Origin: Cupriavidus alkaliphilus
GTDB taxonomy: Bacteria; Pseudomonadota; Gammaproteobacteria; Burkholderiales; Burkholderiaceae
Length of the DNA stretch: 64,000 nucleotides
Assembly: GCF_900094595.1 (NCBI RefSeq)
Contig: NZ_FMAD01000010.1
Coordinates: forward strand, 205,635-269,634
Direction of reading: 5' to 3'
Shown in pieces: positions 11,120 to 19,643 of the stretch (positions are counted from its first letter, which is position 1; each line of letters opens with the position of its first letter). The notes beneath the pieces were generated by a model that saw only the letters and a list, made by a program, of their open reading frames with translations, searched no databases and was not told the DNA's origin. Made by a program: the position numbers and the translations under genes.

Positions 11120-11314
11120 ATGCTGGATCAACTTGGCACCATGGGCCGGTACCTCGGGCAGTCGCTGCGGCTGATGGTCGGGTTGCCCGACTACCAGACC
11201 TATGTGGCGCATATGGAAAGCACGCACCCTGACCGCGCGCCAATGAGCTACGAGGAGTTTTTCCGCGAGCGCCAGGAAGCGCGTTACGGCGGCGGGCAGG
11301 GCAAGTGCTGTTGA
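11120..11314 (+). CDS. YbdD/YjiX family small protein
   Basis: A 64-residue soluble protein, with QSLRLMVGLPDYQTYVAHM and HPDRAPMSYEEFFRERQEARY, both typical of the YbdD/YjiX family. The gene lies 24 bases after cstA with an AAGGAG site and shares its transcript. Family members are needed with CstA/BtsT for uptake, but their exact job is not settled. The protein ends in two cysteines (KCC). Confidence 0.9.
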   Translation: MLDQLGTMGRYLGQSLRLMVGLPDYQTYVAHMESTHPDRAPMSYEEFFRERQEARYGGGQGKCC

Positions 11315-11361
11315 CGGTACGCTGAGCATCGCTCCCGAACCTGGCTCGGGGCAGACAAAGC

Positions 11362-11393
11362 AGACAGGCGATCACACGGTCGCCTGTCTTTTT
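11362..11393 (+). terminator. Rho-independent terminator of the cstA operon
   Basis: A perfect 10-bp stem (11362-11371 with 11380-11389), an 8-base loop and a T run (11389-11393). Confidence 0.9.
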
Positions 11394-11442
11394 ATTGAGT
11401 GTTGTATTTTCACCGCGCCTTTGTAATGGCCCGATACCGTTT

Positions 11443-11478
11443 CTGCAGGGGGTTACAGGGCTTTACAGGTGGTTACAG
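11443..11478 (+). promoter_or_regulatory. Four direct repeats at 10-bp spacing upstream of the glycine-zipper gene
   Basis: CTGCAG at 11443 is followed by TTACAG at 11453, 11463 and 11473, all exactly 10 bases apart and so on one face of the helix. The last copy lies 16 bases before TATCTA (11495-11500) and could act as a poor -35 box. Phased direct repeats of this kind are typical for OmpR-type regulators. The binding protein is unknown. Confidence 0.55.
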
Positions 11479-11538
11479 CAAGGCTGCGGCACCTTATCTA
11501 CACTTGCGACACATCATGGCAATTCGAGGAAAAAACAT

Positions 11539-11997
11539 ATGACTCGCCATCCCGTTCGCAACCTGACCGTTGCCCTTGCCCTGGCGGCCTGCGCGCTGCC
11601 GGCCTTTGCGGGCGACATGAACAATGCCCTCGGCGGCGCGCTCGGCGGTGTCGCCGGTGCCGCGGTCGGCGGCGCGCTGGGGGGCAGCACCGGCGCCGTG
11701 ATCGGCGGTGCGGTGGGCGGCGGCGCCGGTGGCGCGGTCACGTCCAACCGCCGCGAGCGCACCGGCGCCATCATCGGCGGCGCGCTGGGCGGTGGCGCCG
11801 GCACCGCGGCCGGCAACGCCATGGGCGGACGCACCGGCGGCCTGATCGGTGCCGGTCTGGGTGGCGGCGCGGGCGCGGCGCTGGGCGGCAATATCTCCCG
11901 CAACAACTCGTACGACGACGATCGCCGCTACTACAACAAGAGCCATTACAAGCGCAAGAAGCACAAGCACCACCATCGCCACCACTACGACGATTAA
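11539..11997 (+). CDS. Secreted glycine-zipper protein with His/Lys-rich tail
   Basis: 152 residues. A signal peptide (about 1-24, ending PAFAG) is followed by about 90 residues of glycine-zipper repeats such as GGALGGVAGAAVGGALGG. The tail is very basic and histidine-rich (KRKKHKHHHRHHYDD). Glycine zippers of this kind sit in or across the outer membrane or form oligomers; the His tail may bind metal. A GAGGA site lies just upstream of the ATG. It stands alone between two terminators, with the phased 10-bp repeats in its promoter region. Function unknown. Confidence 0.8.
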   Translation: MTRHPVRNLTVALALAACALPAFAGDMNNALGGALGGVAGAAVGGALGGSTGAVIGGAVGGGAGGAVTSNRRERTGAIIGGALGGGAGTAAGNAMGGRTGGLIGAGLGGGAGAALGGNISRNNSYDDDRRYYNKSHYKRKKHKHHHRHHYDD

Positions 11998-12014
11998 GTC
12001 GCAGCGCAGTCAGC

Positions 12015-12040
12015 AAAACGGGCCGTTATGGCCCGTTTTT
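12015..12040 (+). terminator. Rho-independent terminator of the glycine-zipper gene
   Basis: 10-bp stem (12015-12024 with 12030-12039), GTTAT loop and a T-rich end (TTTTTCTTTTT). Confidence 0.9.
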
Positions 12041-12142
12041 CTTTTTGGCGCCGCCACCGCGGGTATCCCCCCGACCTTGTTGCGTTGCGGCGTCTGGCAT
12101 AATCGACCACGAACCGCGCCGGATCTGCCGGCGCCAGAAACA

Positions 12143-12176
12143 AAGAAGCCCGCACCGGTCCCGGTGCGGGCTTCTT
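12143..12176. terminator. Strong hairpin, probable terminator of the minus-strand repeat-protein gene
   Basis: Perfect 16-bp arms (12143-12158 and 12161-12176) separated by two bases. Read on the minus strand it is followed by a T-rich stretch and lies 80 bases downstream of the stop of the small repeat-protein gene. Confidence 0.7.
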
Positions 12177-12255
12177 CTCCAATAAAGCGGGAGAGACGCG
12201 GGGCGCTCTCCTAAAGACCTGTGGAGACCAGGTTCAAGCGGTGGACCGTGCCGGC

Positions 12256-12546
12256 TCAGAGCGGGGCGCGATCGGTCGTGGTGTCGTACTTCGCGCCTTC
12301 CGAGAAGGTGTCGAACTTGCCGGTGCGGGCGCCGCCGGTGAAGGTGTCGAACTTGCCGGCCTTGGCACCGTCCGTGTACGGGTCGAACTTGCCGGCGCGG
12401 ACGCCGTCGGCGTAGACATCGAAGCTGGCTACCTTGGCGCCGTCGGTGTAGACGTCGAACTTGCCATTCTTGGCAAAGGCGGGCGCGGCGGAGAGGGCGG
12501 CAGCGACGGTGGCGACAGCGATGAGGGCGTAACGATTGGTTTTCAT
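12256..12546 (-). CDS. Small secreted protein with five 12-residue repeats
   Basis: 96 residues. A signal peptide (about 1-25, ending PAFA) is followed by five tandem 12-residue units from residue 30 to 89, each of the form FD-x-(Y/F)-x-x-G-(A/V)-(K/R)-x-x-x, for example FDVYADGVRAGK and FDPYTDGAKAGK. The units are diverged, so the repeat is old and kept by selection. No cysteine, no lipobox and no membrane helix beyond the signal are seen. The gene is monocistronic. I do not recognise a family; a periplasmic or secreted beta-rich protein is a guess. Confidence 0.75.
   Translation of the reverse strand: MKTNRYALIAVATVAAALSAAPAFAKNGKFDVYTDGAKVASFDVYADGVRAGKFDPYTDGAKAGKFDTFTGGARTGKFDTFSEGAKYDTTTDRAPL
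12280..12459 (-). repeat. Five coding 36-bp repeats
   Basis: The 180 bases encode the five 12-residue units of the secreted repeat protein. Unit length is exactly 36 bases and bases differ between copies, so this is protein-level repetition rather than a young minisatellite. Confidence 0.8.
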
Positions 12547-12747
12547 GATTCAGGCCTTCCTTGTAGCGTGGATGCCTGATCCGGCACTTTCAGGTGAAGG
12601 GCATGTTGCATTGCGGCATCCGATGGCTAGATATTAGGCATTTCCCTCATATCAATAAATATCAGGATCCACAATGATTAGTTTTGATTCGGACAATAAA
12701 ATAAGCTGATTGCGTAAGAATTCAGCAAAGAACCGGGAGACTATGTC

Positions 12748-13689
12748 ATGGATCGCCTGCAGTCGATGCGTGTGTTTTCCAAAGTGGTGGAGCTCGGCAG
12801 CTTCGCGCGTGCAGCGCAGCAGCTGGAAATGTCCAACGCGGTGGTCACGCGCTACGTGGCCGACCTGGAAAGCCACCTCGGCACGCGCCTGCTCAACCGG
12901 ACCACGCGCAGCCTGTCGCTGACCGATGCCGGCGAGACCTACCTGCAGCGCTGCCAGCAGATCCTGGAAGACGTGGAGGAAGCCGAAAGCGTAGTCACCG
13001 CGCGCAGCCAGTCGCTGTCCGGCACGCTGCGCCTGGTGACGCCGGTGATGTTCGGCCTGCACCTGTTGCCCGAGCTGCTGTCGCGCTTCCAGCAGCTTTA
13101 CCCTGACGTGGTGTTCGACGTGATCCTGTCGGACCGCAATGTCGATATCGTCGAGGAAGGCCGCGACGTGGCCGTGATGCTGTCCGACCTGGGGCTGGGA
13201 TCGCACCTGGTGGCGCGGCCGCTGCTGTCGGCCGAGGTGATCCTGTGCGCCTCGCCAGGCTATGTCGCCGCGCATGCGCCGATCCGCCATGCGCACGAGC
13301 TCAGCCACCATCGCTGCATCGCCATGCGCCTGCCCAGCGCCGAGCACGAATGGACGCTGCTCGGGCCCGAAGGCGAGGTGACCGTGCCGATCCGCCCGGG
13401 GCTGCTGTGCAGCAACGCCGAACTGGCGCACCAGGCCGCGCTGGCGGACATGGGCGTGGCCATGCTGTCGTCCTACCTGGCGCGGCCCAATATCGAAGCC
13501 GGCCGGCTGGTGCACGTGCTGCCGCAGTACCAGTTGCCCCGGCGCGATGTCAGCGTGGTCTATCCGAGCCGCAAGTTCCTGCCCACCAAGGTGCGCGCCT
13601 TTATCGATTTCCTGCTGGAAGAGGGGCACGTGCGAAGCAAGGAGGAGCAGCCGGCCGTCAGCCTGGGCGCCCACGCCTTGCGTACATGA
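12748..13689 (+). CDS. LysR-family transcriptional regulator (CrgA-like)
   Basis: 313 residues. An N-terminal winged helix (about 3-62) contains VVELGSFARAAQQLEMSNAVVTRYVADLE. A type 2 periplasmic-binding fold (about 90-295) starts at LSGTLRLVTPVMFG. The architecture fits the large CrgA/AaeR-like group common in betaproteobacteria. No divergent target gene is evident, since the upstream neighbour is the small repeat protein on the other strand. The effector is unknown. It ends at a shared terminator with topB. Confidence 0.92.
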   Translation: MDRLQSMRVFSKVVELGSFARAAQQLEMSNAVVTRYVADLESHLGTRLLNRTTRSLSLTDAGETYLQRCQQILEDVEEAESVVTARSQSLSGTLRLVTPVMFGLHLLPELLSRFQQLYPDVVFDVILSDRNVDIVEEGRDVAVMLSDLGLGSHLVARPLLSAEVILCASPGYVAAHAPIRHAHELSHHRCIAMRLPSAEHEWTLLGPEGEVTVPIRPGLLCSNAELAHQAALADMGVAMLSSYLARPNIEAGRLVHVLPQYQLPRRDVSVVYPSRKFLPTKVRAFIDFLLEEGHVRSKEEQPAVSLGAHALRT

Positions 13690-13721
13690 CGGCGGCGCCC
13701 GCGCGGAGCCGCAGCAAATAA

Positions 13722-13748
13722 AAAACGCCCGGCAATGCCGGGCGTTTT
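13722..13748. terminator. Bidirectional terminator between the LysR gene and topB
   Basis: Perfect 12-bp stem (13722-13733 with 13737-13748), AAT loop, an A run on one side and a T run on the other. It serves both convergent genes. Confidence 0.92.
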
Positions 13749-13764
13749 GCCTGGGTGGCCGCGC

Positions 13765-16443
13765 TTACTCGCCGGCGGCCGCCGCGCGCGTCTTCTTGGC
13801 CGCGGGGGTCTTGGCGGGTGCCTTCTTGGCCGCGGCCTTCTTGGCAGGCGCCTTGGTGGCAGCGGTCTTGGTCGCGGTCTTGGCGGCGGTCTTGGTTGCC
13901 GGCGCCGCTTCGGCTTCCGCCGCGCCGCGCGATGCCGCCTTGGCCGGAGCCTTGGCCGCCGTCTTGGCGCCGGCCTTGGGCTCGCGCACCTCGAACTCGA
14001 AGCCGATCTTGCCGTCGGGCTGCTTGACCAGGAAGGCCTTGAAGTTGCGGCCGGTGCGCGACGACTTGAAGCCGGTCAGCAGGTCGGTCTTGCCTTCGTT
14101 GAGCAGCTTGCCGATCTGCTCGCGGCTGATTTCCTGCTGCAGGATGATCTTGCCGGTGGTGAAGTCGCAGCTCTTCGGGCTGGTCGTGCTGTTCTCGCAG
14201 ACATACTTCATGCCGTGCTCGAACACCGAGCCGCCGCACTTCGGGCAGGTTCCCACCGGCTGCTGGCCGCTGAAGTCGACCGGCTCGCCGTCGCCCTCGT
14301 CATCGTTCTGGCCGAAGTCGAACTCCATCTTGTAATGGCCTTCGTCGTCCTTGCCCAGCTTGAGGATGGCGGCGAACGGGCGGCCCATCTTGCTGCGGAA
14401 ACCCTGCAGCGGACCGATCTCTTTCTTCAGCAGCAGTTCCTCGACTTCCTCGATCTCGAACTGGCGCCCGCCCGGGATCTTGCTGATCGAGAATTCGCAC
14501 GCGGTGCAGGCAAAGCGACGGTAGTTCTCCTTGACCTGTCCGCCGCACTGCGGACACGGCGTGTCCAGCGTGGCGTAGTCGCCCGGGATGGTGTCGCTGT
14601 CGTATTCCTTGGCGCGCTTGACGATCTGCTGCGTCATCTGCGCGATCTCGCGCATGAACTCGTCACGCTTGAGGCGGCCGCGCTCGATCTGCGACAGCTT
14701 GTGCTCCCACTCGCCGGTCAGTTCGGCCTGGGTCAGTTCCTGCACGCCCAGGCCACGCAGCAGCGTCATCAGCTGGAACGCCTTGGCGGTGGGGATCAGC
14801 TCGCGGCCTTCGCGCACCAGGTACTTCTCGGTCAGCAGCCCTTCGATGATTGCCGCGCGCGTGGCCGGCGTGCCCAGGCCCTTGCCGGCCATGGCTTCGC
14901 GCAGCGCGTCGTCGTCGACCAGCTTGCCGGCGCCTTCCATCGCGGACAGCAGCGTGGCTTCGTTGTAGCGCGCGGGCGGCTTGGTGGTCAGGCCGACGCC
15001 CTCGACCTTGTCGGTCTTGACCTTCTCGTCCCTGGCCACCGGCACCAGGTTGGCGGCGTCCTTGTCACCCTGCGCCTCGCGGCCGTAGATCACCAGCCAG
15101 CCCGGATTGACCAGGACCTTGCCTTCGGTCTTGAAGTGGTGGCCGGCGACTTCCGTGATGCGGGTCGTGACCTGGAACTCGGCCGCGGGGAAGAACACCG
15201 CCAGGAAGCGGCGCACCACCAGGTCGTACAGCTTCTGCTCCGGCTCGGACAGGTTCTTGGGCGCCTGCAGCGTCGGGATGATGGCGAAGTGGTCGCTGAT
15301 CTTGCTGTTGTCGAAGATCCGCTTGTTCGGCTTGACCCATCCCTGCGCCAGGATCTTCTTAGCGTGCGGCAGGTAGTTGGGCGAGCTGTCGGCGAGCATG
15401 TCCATGGTCTGCTTGACCGTGTCCATGTAGTCCTCGGGCAGCGCGCGCGCGTCGGTACGCGGGTAGGTCAGGACCTTGTGCTTTTCATACAGCGCCTGCG
15501 CCAGGCCCAGCGTATTCTTGGCCGAGAAGCCGAAGCGCGAGTTGGCCTCGCGCTGCAGCGTGGTCAGGTCGAACAGCGCCGGCGACTGCTGCGTCGACGG
15601 CTTGGATTCCTCGGTGACGGTGCCCGGCTTGTCACGGCAGGCCGCGACGATGCTCTTGGCCTCGGCCTCGCTCCACAGGCGCGACTCGCGCGCCTCGGGG
15701 TCGAACTCGTTCTTCTTGAACTTGGGATCGAACCAGCGGCCTTCGTACAGGCCGGCGGCGGCGATGAACTCGGCGCGCACTTCCCAGTAGTCGCGCGGCA
15801 CGAAGTGCTTGATCTTCTCTTCGCGCTCCACCACGATCGACAGCGTCGGCGTCTGCACCCGGCCGACGGTGGTCAGAAAGAAGCCGCCGCCCTTGCTGTT
15901 GAAGGCGGTCATGGCGCGCGTGCCGTTGATGCCGACCAGCCAGTCAGCCTCGGAACGGCAGCGCGCGGCATCGGCCAGCGGCAGCATGTCTTCGTCTTCG
16001 CGCAGGGCCGCAAAGCCATCGCGGATCGCCTGCGGCGTCATCGATTGCAGCCACAGACGGCGCACCGGCTGTTTGGCCTTGGCCTGCTGCGCGATCAGGC
16101 GAAAGATCAGTTCGCCTTCGCGCCCCGCGTCGCAGGCGTTGATCAGCGCGGTCACGTCCTTGCGTTTGATCAGCCGGTTCAGCACCTTCAGGCGCGACTC
16201 GGTCTTGGCGATCGGGCGCAGGTCGAAGTGCGGCGGGATCACCGGCAGGTTGGCGAAACTCCACTTGCCGCGCTTGACCTCGTATTCGTCCGGCGCGGCG
16301 ATCTCGACCAGGTGGCCGACGGCGGAGGACAGCACGTAGTCATCGCTCTCGAAATACTCGTCGTGCTTGGTAAACCCCCCGAGGGCACGGGCGATATCCG
16401 CCGCAACCGACGGCTTTTCCGCGATGATGAGGGCTTTTGACAT
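13765..16443 (-). CDS. topB: DNA topoisomerase III (type IA)
   Basis: 892 residues. The Toprim domain opens with ALIIAEKPS and carries NACDAGREGELIFR (about 102-115). The active-site tyrosine is Y327 in LTYPRTDARALP. Cysteine clusters near the C-terminus (CPQCGG, FACTAC and CPKCGG) are zinc-binding. The enzyme cuts one strand and passes another, resolving replication and recombination intermediates. The ATG at 16443 is chosen because MSKALIIAEKPS is the usual start. The last 60 or so residues are an Ala/Lys repeat tail like histone H1, common in this genus but absent from E. coli TopB. Confidence 0.95.
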   Translation of the reverse strand: MSKALIIAEKPSVAADIARALGGFTKHDEYFESDDYVLSSAVGHLVEIAAPDEYEVKRGKWSFANLPVIPPHFDLRPIAKTESRLKVLNRLIKRKDVTALINACDAGREGELIFRLIAQQAKAKQPVRRLWLQSMTPQAIRDGFAALREDEDMLPLADAARCRSEADWLVGINGTRAMTAFNSKGGGFFLTTVGRVQTPTLSIVVEREEKIKHFVPRDYWEVRAEFIAAAGLYEGRWFDPKFKKNEFDPEARESRLWSEAEAKSIVAACRDKPGTVTEESKPSTQQSPALFDLTTLQREANSRFGFSAKNTLGLAQALYEKHKVLTYPRTDARALPEDYMDTVKQTMDMLADSSPNYLPHAKKILAQGWVKPNKRIFDNSKISDHFAIIPTLQAPKNLSEPEQKLYDLVVRRFLAVFFPAAEFQVTTRITEVAGHHFKTEGKVLVNPGWLVIYGREAQGDKDAANLVPVARDEKVKTDKVEGVGLTTKPPARYNEATLLSAMEGAGKLVDDDALREAMAGKGLGTPATRAAIIEGLLTEKYLVREGRELIPTAKAFQLMTLLRGLGVQELTQAELTGEWEHKLSQIERGRLKRDEFMREIAQMTQQIVKRAKEYDSDTIPGDYATLDTPCPQCGGQVKENYRRFACTACEFSISKIPGGRQFEIEEVEELLLKKEIGPLQGFRSKMGRPFAAILKLGKDDEGHYKMEFDFGQNDDEGDGEPVDFSGQQPVGTCPKCGGSVFEHGMKYVCENSTTSPKSCDFTTGKIILQQEISREQIGKLLNEGKTDLLTGFKSSRTGRNFKAFLVKQPDGKIGFEFEVREPKAGAKTAAKAPAKAASRGAAEAEAAPATKTAAKTATKTAATKAPAKKAAAKKAPAKTPAAKKTRAAAAGE

Positions 16444-16601
16444 GGGAAGGGTCCTTGCGGGCTGCATCCGGCAACCCGCTAATTGCACTGCAAACGTAGT
16501 AATCCGAACGCCGGGGGGCTATGAGGCGCCAATAATAAGCGCGGTTTCGACGGCGGTGCAAGCCAGCCTCATGGCGGCTCGCCTGCCGTCACGCGCGCCG
16601 C

Positions 16602-17006
16602 CTAGGCGCCGCCGCGTCCCCCACCAAGCAACCAGTCCAGCACCTCCGGCACGTCTTCGGCGGGCGTCGGCATGGCCGCGCCGCGCGTGAGCATGCGCTC
16701 CAGCACCTCGATATGCGGCAGCAGGGTGCCATAGAACTGCGGCGTACCACCCGCGGCCGGCTGCACCAGCACCGTCGGGAAATTCTCGATATCGATATCG
16801 CCGAGCGCATCCGCATGGGTCTCGATATCGATCCAGACAAAGCAATCATCCGGATGGCGCTCGGCCAGCGCCGTCAGCGCCACCAGGTAATCCCGGCACG
16901 TGCCGCACCACTGCGCGCACAGGCAGGCCACCAGGCGGCCCCGCGGCCGCGCCGCCAGGGACTCGGCAATGGCGCCGGCGTCACGTTCAGGAAAGTAAAC
17001 GGTCAT
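16602..17006 (-). CDS. Thioredoxin-like protein with CGTC motif
   Basis: 134 residues with a thioredoxin fold: VACLCAQWCGTCRDYL gives the redox pair C34 and C37, and ENFPTVLV is the cis-proline loop. There is no signal peptide, so it is cytoplasmic. CGTC differs from the CGPC of classical thioredoxin. The gene lies between topB and dprA on the same strand. Its partner is unknown; a general thiol reductase is likely. Confidence 0.85.
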   Translation of the reverse strand: MTVYFPERDAGAIAESLAARPRGRLVACLCAQWCGTCRDYLVALTALAERHPDDCFVWIDIETHADALGDIDIENFPTVLVQPAAGGTPQFYGTLLPHIEVLERMLTRGAAMPTPAEDVPEVLDWLLGGGRGGA

Positions 17007-17088
17007 GGCATCGGAAACATGAGGTGCCCGCGACACACGGACAGCCGGCGCATTGTATCGGTATTGCGCGGACGCCCCGGCGCAGCCT

Positions 17089-18288
17089 TCATGCAAGGCG
17101 CCGGAACAGGTTTCCCGGTAGACGCTCGGCATGCCCGGCCAGTTCCAGCTCAAGCAGGCGCGCCGCGGCGGCGTCCGGGGGCTGGCCGCTGCGCTCGCAC
17201 AGCGCATCCAGCGTAACCGGATCGTAGCCGAGGGCGGCCAGCAGGGGGTCGGCGGGATCGGCAAATTCAGACTGGTCCGAAGCCGGCGGCGATGCCACGG
17301 CCTGCGCTCGCGGCCGGCCAGGCACCGGTGCGGCCGGCCCCAGATTGATTTCCTCCAGCACGTCCTGGGTGCGCTCCACCAGCTTGGCGCCCTGGCGGAT
17401 CAGCAGGTGGCACCCCTGCGACAGCGGCGCGTGGATCGATCCCGGCACCGCGAACACCTCGCGCCCCAGCTCCGCGGCCAGCCGCGCGGTGATCAGCGAG
17501 CCCGATCGCGCCGCCGCTTCCACCACCAGCACTCCATGCGCCAGCGCTGCGATGATGCGGTTGCGGCGCGGGAAGTTGGCCGGCAGGCCCTGCATGCCGA
17601 GCGGGAATTCGGTAACCACGGCGCCGCGCCGGGCAACCTCATGGGCCAGGGCCAGGTTGTCAGAGGGATAGACCCGGTCGGCCCCCGTCCCCGTGACCGC
17701 GATGGTGCCGCCGCAGCCAGTCAGGCCGCCGGCATGGGCGGCGGCGTCGATGCCCAGCGCCAGGCCGGAGATCACGGTCAGGCCCGCCTCGGACAGCTCG
17801 CGCCCGAACGCCTGCGCATCGCGCTTGCCCTGCTCGGTGGCATTGCGCGCGCCGACGATGGCGACTGCGGGGCGGGCCAGCAGCGCGGGATCGCCTTTGA
17901 TATATAGCAGCGGCGGCGGATCGTGCAGGTCGAACAGGCGGCGAGGGTAGGCATCGTCGGCCAGCGTCAGCAGGTGGTTGCCGGGCGTGCGCAGCCACGC
18001 CAGCGTGCGTTCGACCAGCGCCGGCAGCCCGGCCCCCGGCGTGGCCAGCAGCGCGCGCGCCAGCTTGGCCGGGACCACGGCAGACAGCGCCGTCACGCTC
18101 TGCGCCAACACCTGCCGCGGCAGCCCGAACGCGGCCAGCAGCAGGCGCACCGCGACCGGACCGACGCCGGGGGCACAGGCGAGTTGCAGCCAGGCCTTCA
18201 GGTCGTCGGCATCGCGGATGGCGGCTGGCGCGCCGGCGCCGGCATGGCAGGGGGATGCGGCGCCGACAGGCGCCGCCGGAGATGTCAC
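17089..18288 (-). CDS. dprA: DNA processing protein DprA
   Basis: About 399 residues. An N-terminal SAM-like region is followed by the Rossmann-type domain with AIVGARNATEQG, SGLALGIDAAAH, FPRRNRIIAALA and SGSLITARLA, all family signatures. A C-terminal winged helix follows (about 340-395, PVTLDALCERSGQPPDAAAARLLELE). DprA binds single-stranded DNA and loads RecA during natural transformation. The start is uncertain: GTG at 18288 is used, with TTG one codon before; neither has a clear ribosome site. The stop of the LysM gene lies just upstream, so the two are probably cotranscribed. Confidence 0.92.
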   Translation of the reverse strand: MTSPAAPVGAASPCHAGAGAPAAIRDADDLKAWLQLACAPGVGPVAVRLLLAAFGLPRQVLAQSVTALSAVVPAKLARALLATPGAGLPALVERTLAWLRTPGNHLLTLADDAYPRRLFDLHDPPPLLYIKGDPALLARPAVAIVGARNATEQGKRDAQAFGRELSEAGLTVISGLALGIDAAAHAGGLTGCGGTIAVTGTGADRVYPSDNLALAHEVARRGAVVTEFPLGMQGLPANFPRRNRIIAALAHGVLVVEAAARSGSLITARLAAELGREVFAVPGSIHAPLSQGCHLLIRQGAKLVERTQDVLEEINLGPAAPVPGRPRAQAVASPPASDQSEFADPADPLLAALGYDPVTLDALCERSGQPPDAAAARLLELELAGHAERLPGNLFRRLA

Positions 18289-18298
18289 CAAGAGCGGC

Positions 18299-19483
18299 TC
18301 AGCGCGGCGAGGTGGCGCGGTCGCCGACCGCGATCACGTTGGAAGCGTCGGTAACCAGCGCATACGAGACGCCGGGAAACACGCGGAAGACAAAGGCCAG
18401 CCCGTAGCGCTCGTCCGGCAGCCGGATGGCGCGGTTGCTGTCGGTCTTGTCGGTCACGGTCTCGCCGGTGCGCGACAGGGCCAGCACGTGGCCCGGCTCC
18501 ACCCCGGCCCGGCTGCCGAGGTTGAGCACCACCACCTGCCTGGCGCCACCGAACTCGACCCCGCCATAGACCTTGGCGACGCGGCCGTCGAGCTGCGCGT
18601 CGGGCGCGTGCGGCACGTAGCGCAAGGCTTCGCGCGCGGGTTGCGGCATCAGCAGCGTGCCGACGCCCATCTCCTGCCTGGCCTGGGTGACCTGCATGGT
18701 CGAGACCGCGTCCGGGCCCTGCGCGCCCCGCGCCAGGCGCACATTGCCTTCATATTCGGCCTCGTAGCCCAGCACCGCCTGGGTCACGGGATCGCGCACC
18801 GGGGTGAGCGGGCGGTAGGCCTGCCAGTCGCTGCCCTGCGGCGCATCGGCGGGGATGCCGCGTGCGTAGCCAGTGTCGTCGCGGCCCAGGATGACGCGCG
18901 ATTCCGACACCGCCACGATGCGCGCCGAGGTGTCGAGCGTGTCCTGGTCGACCACCAGCGGCCGGATCAGGAACGGCTCGATTTCGGCGGCCGGGATGCT
19001 CAGGATGGCGGCGCTGTCGGTGGCGCCGCTGCGTATCTGCGGCGACAGGCGCACGGTATCGCCGCCGCCCGGCGTGGTCGACAGCCAGGCACGCCCGTCG
19101 CGCTGGATCAGATACAGGATCTGGCCCGGGTAGATCAGGTGCGGATTGCGGATCTGCTGCCGGTTCATGCCCCACAGCTCGGGCCAGCGCCACGGCTGGC
19201 GCAGGAAGCGGCCGGAGATGCCCCACAGCGTGTCGCCGGCGCGCACCGTATATTGCGATGGCGCGTTGGCGGCAAGATCGGCCACGGGAATACCGTGCCG
19301 GGCGGTGCGCTGAGCTTCGGCCTGCTGGGCCGGCGTGACCGTCAGGTCAGCCGCCAGCGCCGGCAGCGCGGCCGCGGCGGTGAAGGCCGCGGCACTCAAT
19401 AGTGGATAAGCAAGAAATCTGGGGATGAACGCGTGCAGCCTGCGGCCCGACGCCGCCTGGTGTTCTTTGGTAAGATCGCGCAT
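18299..19483 (-). CDS. Secreted LysM-domain protein
   Basis: 394 residues. A signal peptide (hydrophobic part about 22-43, ending LAA) is followed by one LysM domain (about 77-125, YTVRAGDTLWGISGRFL to IYPGQILYLI). A long beta-rich region follows with no catalytic motif I can name. LysM domains bind peptidoglycan, so the protein is probably periplasmic and cell-wall associated. The gene order LysM-dprA divergent from def-fmt is widely kept in proteobacteria. The ATG at 19483 precedes the signal peptide. Confidence 0.88.
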   Translation of the reverse strand: MRDLTKEHQAASGRRLHAFIPRFLAYPLLSAAAFTAAAALPALAADLTVTPAQQAEAQRTARHGIPVADLAANAPSQYTVRAGDTLWGISGRFLRQPWRWPELWGMNRQQIRNPHLIYPGQILYLIQRDGRAWLSTTPGGGDTVRLSPQIRSGATDSAAILSIPAAEIEPFLIRPLVVDQDTLDTSARIVAVSESRVILGRDDTGYARGIPADAPQGSDWQAYRPLTPVRDPVTQAVLGYEAEYEGNVRLARGAQGPDAVSTMQVTQARQEMGVGTLLMPQPAREALRYVPHAPDAQLDGRVAKVYGGVEFGGARQVVVLNLGSRAGVEPGHVLALSRTGETVTDKTDSNRAIRLPDERYGLAFVFRVFPGVSYALVTDASNVIAVGDRATSPR

Positions 19484-19643
19484 TTTCCTGACCGGCCGGT
19501 GGTTCGGCCGGATTGACCCGGGAGAGCGTGCCTGTTGCGGCGCGCCTTGAATTTTTGTACTTGCGCCCCGATTCTGCATGTAAACATCCGCCGCCGCAAC
19601 GCGGCCCGGTTGCCGGCAGCAGCCGGCGTTGCGCCCCAGCATC

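Noticed and set aside
13735..16440. 901-residue open frame opposite topB
   Set aside because: Same antisense artefact; topB motifs are complete on the minus strand.
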